Shown here piece after piece: positions 20,293 to 32,200 of a stretch of DNA of 64,000 nt (position 1 is its first letter; every line of letters starts with the position of its first letter). Location of the stretch: the NCBI GenBank assembly GCA_934045905.1, contig OW203770.1:6448001-6512000 (forward strand), read 5' to 3'. A model generated the notes under the pieces. That model searched no databases. It was not told the origin of the DNA and worked only from the letters and a program-made list of their open reading frames with translations. The position numbers were made by a program, and so were the translations under genes. This stretch comes from Leuctra nigra. Its lineage: Eukaryota; Arthropoda; Insecta; Plecoptera; Leuctridae.

Positions 20293-23200
20293 CTGTAACA
20301 TTCTAATGACTCATTTAACAATTGCAAATCATTTTTATTTACTGGCAAGGATCTGCTGTAGTCAAGTGGATTCTTGAAACATATTCATTGACTATCATTG
20401 GATCGTTAAGTTCGTCACGATTGGAATCGGAGGTTTGTAAGACATTTTGGCCAGTCGATGTGTCTACGAGATTCAACTTCTGCATGACTAGAGGAGTAGG
20501 CGGGAAGTCTTGGAGCTGAATGGATTCTTGTGAGCACAAATCTATGACTTCGACCTCTTCTCCCGCGACCGTCTCGCTTACCGTTGTGTCTGGCTCGGGA
20601 GTGACGCCGGCCTGGGATGACGGTGCGGTGTTTTCGGTGTTGCTCGATGGGAGACGTGGAGAAGCGGCCTCCTCCGCCTGAGCCAAGGCAAGAAGCGGAA
20701 GAATCCCGCCGTCACGAGAGTACGAGTGGCGGAGACAGAAGGAGTCGATCTTGTCGAGGAGAGCCTGTCCGAACTTGGACACTTTCGCATCCGTGAAGCC
20801 ATCAACTGCAAACAAACACACGTATTGACTTCATTGGTTAAAATAGAGATTTGAATACAAATTAAGATTAGCATTTCATCGAAGCGGAGTGGCTGCTAGC
20901 CAGGTTCCTTGATAATTAATCCTTGTTATTATCAATAAAATCAAAACTCACCTACTAGGGATTTTTGGTAATTTGTATTTGAATAGCTTTTGACTGAGGG
21001 TCTGAGAGCTATCGTAATTTTCAACTGGTGGCTTTACGTTATACACTCGAGTAGGTTTTCAGGTCGGTCTTCACCTGAAGATGGCAGCGCCAACACTGCC
21101 AAAACGTAGTGACAAACGACCCATTTCAGGGGGCAACATCACAAAAACCTACTAGAGCATATACCGTAAAGCAGTCAACTGTTGAATAGCCTTTGTGTAC
21201 CAATTTGTGAGTTACAATTCGCAAGTCAAAGTTGTTAACGAGCAAATAACTACCCTTACACTACACTAGTCAAAGACGTGTCTACAAATAGGCTCCCATG
21301 AAAGCAATATAATTGCTAAGGGCCGGTATTACCAAAGTAAATCTGAGCCGGATGAACTAAATATTGGACTAAATTGGCAGCACAGCCAATCAGATACCTC
21401 AAAATGATTGAAACAGTAGAATTTAATCCAAAAGTTAGTTAATCCAGCACAATTTAACTTGGGTAATACCGGCCCTAAGTAAAGTAAATTTTTGCTGCCT
21501 TTACTGGTGCAAAGTGATCAAATTATATTGTAGCAAAAGGGAGTCACGTCAATTGTCAAATACTGAAAGAATTAAGTAGGGTTTCCATGATCAAAATTAT
21601 TTTCGTGACATTGAACGATTTTCGTAAAATGGCGGACATCAACCAATCACAAGACAGAGAAAAAATCGTAGCGAAATAATCGTCCCTAACGAAATAGGTT
21701 CAGCTAAGCTCAACTATTTTCGTATCATCGGACGATTTCGTGACGGAATCAGTGCATTTCTTCTTCTCAATAAAAGAAGCAGAGCAACTAATCTATTTCT
21801 CCTTGCAACTCTTTCCCTTAAATTGTCCATCTAGTGGAGCGGTCGCTCCACCCAGCCAAGTCGTACTATACACTCACACTCACTCAACATACTGTAAATG
21901 CCTAATAAACTGAGGAGCAGACCAAACACTTTCACTGTAAGCAACAACATGGCATTTTCGGCCTACTGGATCTCAAAATTGGGAAATCTCACATTGTTGC
22001 GAAATAACTTAATTTCGAGCTATGGCCCACCTGACAACATATCCAAATTTGGGAACAATACGTTATGCCGTTTGGGTGCTAGAGGGCCGTGAAAACAGTG
22101 AAATTACACCCCTTTTAAAAGCTATCTGATGATGATGATTCAGATTCAGATTCAGATATCAGGAAACGTTGCTATCACCGCCACAGCCTAAACGGCTGAA
22201 CCGATCGATATGAAAATTTTAACACTTTGTTCTTATAAATTTTTTGTGCCGCCATTTTTAAACCGGAAGTGACGTCATATATCAAAAACGGCTGGACCGA
22301 TTAGAACGAAATTAGCGCCATTCGATTTAGAAGGTCATCTATAAGGAATACCAATAGTGAAAGAAGAAATGTTCTATAACCTAAACCGGAAATGACGTCA
22401 TAAAAATTACAAATCTGACTAAAATCATCTCTTATATCAATAACTACATATTCAGAAGGCTTATAATGTTACATAACATTTATAGATACAAATTTTAGGT
22501 GGCAGTGATGTCAACCGCCATTTTGAAAACCGGAAGTGATGCCGTAACTCGAGAACGGCTGGACCGATTGGAACGAAACTTTTGCTATACTTTGTAACAT
22601 ATTATTTATAGCATTAACACAGTAACAAGCACAACTTTTCTTAGCAACCAAATCACAAAATCTTATTTTTTAAAAGAATTATAATCTTTGGTGCCACAAT
22701 ATGTTACAAGTTGTAATAATAAACTGAAAAAAGGAGTGATATCCCCATAAAAAACACTCTGTGTAAAAATACCAGCCAAGTCTCTTCAATTAAAAAAAAA
22801 AATAGAAGAAATCTAAAAATTCAGCACTGAAAAGTAGTGATATCAAAAAATTGGCCAAGTCAAAACTTTTCAAAAAATACTTGGCGCATCGTTTTTTTTA
22901 GGACATGTGTAGATGAGTACATTTTATTTCCTGCCTACTTCTATACTATTTATATGAACAAGTATTTTTTGAAAAGTTTTGACTTGGCCAATTTTTTGAT
23001 ATCACTACTTTTCAGTGCTGAATTTTTAGATTTCTTCTATTTTTTTTAAATTGAAGAGACTTGGCTGGTATTTTAACACGGAGTGTTTTTTATGGGGATT
23101 ACAAGTTACATAAAGTCACTTAGTAAAACGAACAGTAGGAGGATGTCAGCACAGGAACTGACAGAAATGATCAGCTGTTACGTAGTTCTGGTTTTCGCCA

Positions 23201-26200
23201 CCAGGAATATTTCCGTGCTGTGTCGTGTTCTTTCACGACACGATTTAAAATCGTTTCGTTTGACGAAAATAATTCCGGTCATGGAATTACTTGTGAAGGG
23301 CTTCGGCAAGGGAGTGTTCTATCACCAATGCTGTTCATCATAGTAATGGACGAGTTGCTGAAGAAAGTGGAGCCAAATGAGGGGGATGATACACGAACAC
23401 TAATTTATGCGGATGATGTGGTGGTGTGGGGAGAAACTAGGGAGGAAGTGCAGTTAAAGATTGATAAGTGGAGTGAAGAGACAGAGAAGATGGGTTTGAG
23501 AATAAGCGAAGAGAAGAGTGAAGTAATGACAATGGAACGGAAGAAGATAAGACAAAGTCATGCCAGAATCAAGATGAGAGATGGATGGTTGAAGGAAGTA
23601 GAGGAATTTAAGTACCTGGGGAGCCTGCTCACCAACAAGGCAAAAGTAGATAGAGAAGTACAGGAAAGAAGAAGGAAAGCGGAGTGTTTCTATCAGGCAG
23701 TGAGGAAGTTGCTTTGGCATGAGAAGTTTCCAAAAGTGTGTAAAATGATAATGTATAAAATGTATTTCCTGCCGATTCTAACATACGGGGCAGTGACGTG
23801 GTCAGCGGGAGGACAGGAAATGGATCAGCTTCGGGCAGCGGAGATGAAGTTCTTGAGGAGTGTGAAGGGAGTCACAAGAATGGACAAGATCCGAAGTAAG
23901 AAGATAAGAAGTGAGCTGGGGGTAGAGAGATTGGGGTTTAAATTGGGCAGAGAGAGGCTTCGGTGGTTTGGCCACATGAAGAGGATGGGAACAGGGCGAG
24001 TGCCACGGCGGGTGTTTGAGTCGGCTACTTCTGGACCACGTAGAGTAGGAAGACCAAGAGAGAGGTGGATTGGAGTTATTAAGGACGATGTTTTGGAGAG
24101 AGGAGGAAGTTGGAGTGAGTTGGAGGCTGAAAGACAGTGGGAGGACAGAACAAGGTGGAGGCAATTTGTGGAACAATTGGAAGTGGAGGAAGAAGAAGAA
24201 GACGAGGAGGAGATGCCAGGCGTGGCCAGCCGGTCTCCAGTAGTCCTGCGGCCCTAGTGATGGTGGGAACACCCACCCCCTGACCCATTAAATTGGAACC
24301 AGCGGATAGATTATTATTATGCCCATGAAACTCTCTCTGACTGACCTAGTTTGAGTAGAGCGAGCGTGGAGGGGCGCATGGTCGCCAGCTCCATGAGCGC
24401 CTTGCGGCCGCATACCATGTACGGCATGCACTGCGCGTCGCACGCCAGCTGGTTGTTCAGCTGGATCAGCTCCCGATACAGTTCCAGCTGCAGCCGTTTG
24501 TCCACGGGTGACTTGCTGGAGATCTCGCTCAAATTCAACAAGTCTACGGACTTGATGGGAATAGCGCTGTGAAGGGACAAAAGGATTAGTTTTGGCCACC
24601 ATGATTACGAAGATAGGATTGTCCCCCTTTCAGAATACAATGTGGAAAATATTGCTAAATGAACACAGGTACCTATTTAAAAAGCCTTTAATCAATCTTC
24701 TAACTTGTGATATTTCTGGATAATGGCAGTTTATTTGTTATTGGCTATTTGTTGTTTTCATATAATATAAAAAAATGTATAAAATAATAATATTGCAGTA
24801 GATAAATCAAAATGTTCTAAGTTGTAGCGTAGGTACCCAAACCAAACTTTGAAAACATTTCTAAAACCAAGAACATGTACTGCAATATTGGTTTTTTAAC
24901 ACTTTTTCTGGGAGTCTAAAATCATACGTAGAAATATTTGGCAAATGCAAATAATCAGTATTGCTTACAACAACTGGAAGAGAAGCCAGCCATGTTTTAC
25001 ACCCATGGTCGGTCACATAACACGAGTAACTAATGTTGAGAGTGCACTCACTAGGCCTTGCGTCTTGCCTCCTCCTCCCTGCGCATGATCGCGGCCGCCT
25101 GCCTGGCCGACACCATCGCCTGCAGCCTCTTCTTCCGAGCCTCCCGCTGGAGCATCTCGTACATGTCGTCGCCCGGTGCCAGCATCACGCGCCGCCCGGG
25201 CTCCACAGCCATCCTAGCAACATCACATGGAGCAGTTCATTTAGAGGAACGTTTGCTAGCTGGCAATAAGTAGCTTTTGACTATCATCGGCTTGCTGTAG
25301 AAAGACACCAACTCCCATTTTGTGAAAATTGAGACAGCACAGCAGTGTTATTAAATCCAATGTAGTCGAATCCACAGTCTGGCAAAAACACTAACTCCTA
25401 ACTGTAATAATAATATTCTTTTGCTAATATAATGTTTTTTTTGGCTCTTCTGGGACGGACCTATGCTTTTTTGTTTTGTGTTTTTGTAGTGGGTAGGGTC
25501 AGCATCCCAATTTTTGGCCACATCCCAAATTTTGACCACCCTATAGGTAGGTACTATAACATTGAATTTCTGAAGTGGCCGAAATAAGGGGAATCCCAGA
25601 AAAAAACACTCCGTGTAAAAAAGGCAGCCAAGTCTCTTTACTTTAAAAAAATTCAACACCGAAAAGGAGTGATATCAAAAAAGGAGCCAAGTCAATGACA
25701 TTTCCAAATATTTAATCGTATTTTTGAAATAAAAGAATAAACACCGAGAAATACTTTACAAAAGGACTTGGCGCATCGTTTTTTTAAAGACCTCATTCAA
25801 TACTAAAAGTGGAAAGAAATTTAAAGTAGGTACATTTTCCTCTTTCTATTAGAGCCAGAAACTATGAATCAAGCTACTTTTAGTAATGGCTATTTTATAG
25901 TTTTGTCAATGGCGATAGTAGAAAGATTTCATGCTGTAATAGATAAGTAATATAAGGGTGGAAGAATTAAATAACAATTGGAAGTGGGCTCATACATATT
26001 CTTATAGCACTGTTAATATGGTGATATTAGAAGGGTATCTTTTCATAATTTGATCTTGACTGAAGGAAATCATGAAACGTTGTCAAATAATTACGAACTG
26101 TCTTTGGAACACTATTATAAATTTTTGAAGTGTCAAGTGTATAAAGTTAAAATTTTTAATAGAAATTCAATGTGACTATGTACTTTGTGAAATGTTTTGT

Positions 26201-29200
26201 TATAAAATGTGGATTAATAGAAATGTATTTCATGATGAGAAGGTTTAACGCATGAGACTTAATTATGTTGACCACGAAACAATATTACGAAGATAACTAA
26301 CTATTGTGTATTTATAGAAAACATAGGCAACAAGTTTTATCGCGTACGTACATATTCTAATAGATAATATTTTACAGTAGGTATATGTATAATATGTAAT
26401 TGAAAGATGTTTCCCTATTATTCTAAAAATTCTAAATTACGGTTGTATATCAATGGCATATGCTTATGAATCAAAAAATGAATTTAAAAACTGATGCGCC
26501 AAGTCCTTTTGTAAAGTATTTCTCGGTGTTTATTCTTTTATTTCAAAAATACGATTAAATATTTGGAAATGTCATTGACTTGGCTCCTTTTTTGATATCA
26601 CTCCTTTTTGGTGTTGAATTTTTTTAAAGTAAAGAGACTTGGCTGCCTTTTTTACACGGAGTGTTTTTTTCTGGGATATCACTTCTTTTGTTAGTTTATT
26701 CATACAGCTTGTAGCACATGTCCGAGCAGGGACTAATTTCTTTAAAAAAATACGCCTCAACCGATTTGCTTACTAAGAAAAGTTGCGTTTGGTATAAGAT
26801 GAAAATGATTATCCAAGAAGAATAGCTTAAGTTTCGTTATAATCGATCCAGCCGTTTTCGATATATGACGTCACTTCCGGTTTTGAAATAGCGGCCGAAA
26901 ATAATGTCGTCTTGAATTCATAATTATAAGTCCTACATAATTGCACAATTTGGTTGCAATCGGTACAGACGATTTCGATATATGACGTCACTTCCGGTTT
27001 AACCAATGGCGGCCGAAAATAATGTCGTCTTTTTATCCATAATTATAAGTCCTACATATTTCCAAAATTTGGTTGCAATCGGTACAGACGTTTTCGATAT
27101 ATGACGTCCCTTCCGGTTTTAACAATGACGGCCGAAAATAATGTCGTCTTTAATTCATAATTATAAGTCCTACACATTTCCAAAATTTGGTTGCTATCGG
27201 TACAGCCGTTTTTGATATATGACGTTACTTCCGGTTTTAACAATGGCGGCCAAAAATAATGTCGCCTTTAATCCATAATTATAATTCCTACATATTTCCA
27301 AAATTTGGTTGCAATCGGTACAGCCGTTTTCGATATATGACGTCACTTCCGGTTTTAACAATGGCGGCCGAAAATAATGTCGTATTTCATTCATAATTAT
27401 TAGTCCTCCATATTTCCAAAATTTGGTTGCAATCGGTACAGCCGTTTTCGATATATGACGTCACTTCCGGTTTTAACAATGGCGGCCGAAAATAATGTCG
27501 TCTTCAATTCATAATTATTAGTCCTACACATTTCCAAAATTTGGTTGCAATCGGTACAGCTGTTTTCAATATATGACGTCACTTCCGGTTTTAAAAATGG
27601 CGGCCGAGAACACTGCAACCTTGAATTTATAATTATTTACAAAGTAGGTTTACTAAATATCTATTTAAAAGTATAAAGTGGTGAATTTTGTGTCAATTAT
27701 CATATTTATGACGTCATTTAGCATATTTATGACGTCATTTCCGGTATAGGTAATAGGAAAACAATCTAGTTGATACTTTATGAACGACCATCTGAATTCA
27801 TAATCCCTATATTTCCGTAAAATCGGTCTTGCCGTATGTAATATATGACGTCACTACCGGTTTCATTTAGTGGTTCCTGCCGCCATTTCCGGTACCGTTA
27901 ATTTGTTTATTCATTTTTCACAATTGAGTTTCAAAAAAAGTTGCAGAATGAATACGCAGGAGCTAGTTCAGTTGCAAACGGTACAGGCGTTTTAGATATA
28001 TTACGTCACTTCCGGTTTCAGGAATGGCGGCCGAGAACACTGCCTCCTTGAATTTATAATTTGTATTGTCTATGTTACAATGTAAGTTACTTATGTATGT
28101 ATTTTAAGTATAATTTGTTGAAATAAGTTAAATATTGCGTATTTATGACGTCACTTCCGGTTCAGAAAATAAGAAAATAATAATTTTTTTATTGATACTT
28201 CATATAGATGACCGTCTAAATCGAATGGCGCTAATTTCGTTCTAATCGGTCCAGACGTTTTTGAGATATGACGTCACTTCCGGTTTAAAAATGGCGGCAC
28301 AAAAAATCACAAGAGGCAAGGTATCATCAGACGCCAAAAGTGCATATGTGGTAAAAATTTCAGGTTGATCGGTTCAGCCGTTTAGGCTGTGGCGGTGATA
28401 GCAACGTTTCCTGATATCTGAATCATCATCATCAGATAGCTTTTAAAAGGGGTGTAATTTCACTGTTTTCACGGCCCTCTAGCACCCAAACGGCATAACG
28501 TATTGTTCCCAAATTTGGTATATGTTGTCAGGTGGGCCATAGCTCGAAATTAAGTTATTTCGCAACAATGTGAGATTTCCCAATTTTGAGATCCAGTAGG
28601 CCGAAAATGCCATGTTGTTGCTTACAGTAAAAGTGTTTCGTCTGCTCCTCAGTTTATTAGGCATTTACGGTATGTTGAGTGAGTGTGAGTGTATAGTACG
28701 ACTTGGCTGGGTGGAGCGACCGCTCCACTAGATTGGTTTTTGCTAATTTAAACTTAAAAATAACTTTTCTGAACTCACCCAGATAGCAATGACCAATCAC
28801 AAATCAATCTTCAAGGTTAAATGTCCTATCATCACAGCCAAGTTACGACGTTTCACAAACAGCTGATTATAAGTTAGTGCATGGAACAGGAGGCCGAGAA
28901 TTGGGACTCTGACCCTTAAGGTGCAGGCACTTTTTTGGATACGATTGGAGACAAAATGGGTTGACGAAATTATCTGAAATTTTAACCATGATTAGATAAA
29001 AGACAAACTTAGGGTTATCACTTGGTATATTTTTCATTTTTTGCTTTGTTAATTCGTAATAAATAATTAGTTGATTTTTGGTAAAAAATTGTCATTTTCT
29101 TGTCTCGCTGGGTGCCGTATAAAATTTAATTTAAAAATTGTGCCACGTGATAACCCTAAGTTTGTCATTTATCTAATCATGATAAAAATTTCAGATCAAT

Positions 29201-32200
29201 TGGTTAACAGGTTTAGTCTCCAATCGTATCGGAAATTTCATAGCTTTTACCGGTTTTGTTGAATAACCGGCGCCTAATTAACAATGAAAGAAGTAAAAAT
29301 GAAAAATTAGCTGCTATACTAATATAGGTACAATCAGACTGATCATGTGAACATCCTATCAAAGTTACACCCACTTATGATTTATGAAAATATTTTTCTC
29401 TCTCAATTTGCTAAAACGGCCGAGCGCTTGCACCACCTTAACGTTGAAAGCAGTTCCCCCTTAAACTGTTCTCTCGCATCAAAGCGTTGATTACCTCTGC
29501 AGCAGAGTGACTCCCTCCCTCGACACGGATGTCAGCTTGTACTGGTCGCTCATGGCCTCGTGTAGGTATCCGGCCGGCAGCAGCATCTTGGCCAGCCCTT
29601 GCCACCAGGGCACGGTGCGGTGTTTCCCGGACGCAAACAGCGGGTGAGAGAGCAGGTGGGCGGACAGCTCACCGCTGCCGCTTCCTAGAGGCAACAGAAC
29701 ACATCGGCATAGAACAGATATCAAACACTTTATGTAATAATACTAGGAAAACGCTCAGTGTAACGCGTTGATGAGCGAGCCTTCTTACTGCATCCCATTT
29801 GATATGCGTTTGCAAGATTCAGCTGCTCTACAGGCCTTAGAACTGTAGCATCAAGAAGGCAGGGATGAAAATTTAGTATTAATTTTTCAAATATTTCAAG
29901 ATTATAGAATAAATTGTCCTTAAAATGACAATAACTTTTGAAAATAACGACAGATTAGACTGAAAATTGGCAAAATTACTATGTAACCTAAAATGTTGGT
30001 CCTTATGACCATGGAAAGTTTTAAGTGGGCCGGCCAAACGTTCTAGTTTAAATGTCAAAAATCACATTATTGATGGTTTTAAATTTGAACCAATGGGAGG
30101 ATCTGGCTGAAACTTTGTAAAATTGGGGACAATGTTGGTCGTAATGACTTGTAAAAATTTCAAATTGATCGGACCAACCAATCAAAAATATGAACCAATC
30201 AGCGGATTTCCAAAAAATTTGGGTCTTCAACGCCCAGAAAAGGTCCTTACAAGTGTACAAAATTTCAGCTCAATCGAAAAAAAACTGTTACCATGTATAG
30301 CCTCAGTAACAAAAAAAACCAAAAAAACAGAGGTCCATGAAGAAAGGAGTTGCTTGCTTTGCTTGCTCAATAAGGTTCTAAAAGTAAGAGGATAAGAAGT
30401 GGGTTGGGTGTTGAGAGATTGGGGTTCAAACTGGGCAGAGAGAGACGTAGGTGGTTCGGCGACATGAAGAGGATGGGAACAGAGAGAGTGCCACGACGGG
30501 CGTTTGAGATGCAGTGGGAGCTCGGAGAGTAGGATAACTGAGAGAGGTGGATTGGACTTATCAAAGAGGCTGTGTTGGAGAGATGGAGTAGAAGAGAGAG
30601 TGGGAGGACACAACATTGTGGAACAATTGGAAGTGGAAGATGAGGAGGAGACGCCAGGCAGTTTCTGTGAGTCATGCGGCCCTGGTGTTTGGTGGGAAGT
30701 TCCACCCCCTGACCCATTGTTATGGAACCGGGGGTAATTATTATCATTAATACATGCTCTGAAGGAGGGATGCCCAAGTAGATTTTCCGAAAATATTTTT
30801 TGTTGAAATGTACGACTTTTATTAATTTTTTAACATTTCAACTATATTTTTATGTAAAAGTTTCATCAAATGTCTTTTAACTTGCAACTCTCGAATTATA
30901 TTGAGTTTTCAATATGATGTCTTCGGAAGATTAAGAAATTTTAATACAGGAGGTATAGGAAAATTATTTAGAATTTGGCGCCAACTTTTAAAAACGTACG
31001 GCTAGGTGTATATATAAAAATCTTAATAAATACCTCTATGTCTAATACGCATAATATTAGTTTTTGGAAAAAATCTATCCGTGGAAAATAGTTTAAATCT
31101 AATATTTACTAGGAAAATTACCGTGTTTTTTCGACTTACCATGTTAAAGATAGGGCTAACTCAAATTTATAAAGTGATATATCTTGGAAATTAGTTCGGC
31201 TACCCTACTTTTTCTTGCATTTATATGGTGCACAAGGGAATTATCTATTAAATAAGCATATTAATTCAGATATCTATCGGAGACCTCTACTTGGGCATTC
31301 CCCCTTAAAATTACTAAGATTACTATAGGTAATTACTTATAATTAACAAAAATAATTATCGAATAACGAAATGATAAATCGAAGGAATATTTCAGACACT
31401 TTTAATTTTTAAATAATAGACTAATATGATGAGCAGTAGGTATACCAAGTTTTTCCTACATTTTTTATATTTCAAAGTAAACGTAGTTTTTGTTCCCACA
31501 GAAACCAAAATAAGATATGAGCTACAAATACGTTCAAAATATATGAAATTCAAACCTAAGAAATATTTTAAAATCTTCAAATAGTTTACATCAACTGAGT
31601 GATAAGTCAATACAAAAACAATATTGCATCAAAATAAAATTATCTTCCACGACACAATAAGTTAAACAATTGTTTTCGAGCCGTTCCACACAAGTCAACA
31701 TACCGCGGAGGAATTTGATTGGCTTGATGATCCCCGTGCGTCCGTTGAACACCTGGACAGCTTTGAGAAGTGTAACCACGTCATCGGTGAAGTCGTTCTT
31801 GCCGTCGACCAGGAGGTCGTCTTCGATCGGCGGCGGAGGGACGCGCTTCCGGTTCACAAGGTCGTCTTCAATCTTCACCGCAGCTTGCAGCTCCAGCAAC
31901 CTGGGCAATGGGCATGATTGATGGTACAGATTCTATTTTAGCTGCAATACTTTATGAAGTTCTGTTTGCTTTCACTAATTCAATAGAAGAATAAACAAAA
32001 ATCCGGGCCTGTGCGGCCCGGACCAGCTATTGTTATAAGGTCTAGCCCTAGACCCAAATCGGACCTGGGGTGCAAACCGTGCAATCACATAAAATGATAA
32101 CTTTCTTGTCACGGTGACAAGCTTCTCATCTCAATGTTATTCACGGCCTCCTAGGGTAAGATGAGAATGAGAAGATGAGATAAGAAGCTTGTCACCGTGA

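Noticed and set aside
24288..24602. 104-codon minus frame overlapping WRN exon 12 in another phase
   Set aside because: The HRDC reading in the alternate frame, with correct splice phases, is clearly the coding one.
25594..26678. Single 1.1-kb DNA transposon with inverted ends
   Set aside because: The inverted arms are only the 5' fold-back of a larger element; A1 and A3 show the same arms with a short centre and a continuing body.
26780..27610. CRISPR-like array
   Set aside because: Repeats are contiguous 118-bp units without unique spacers, in a eukaryotic intron inside a transposon.
27052..27618. Repeated minus frames reading [17 protein letters not shown]
   Set aside because: The frames come from translation of the tandem array; unit length 118 is not a multiple of three, so frames shift and stop.
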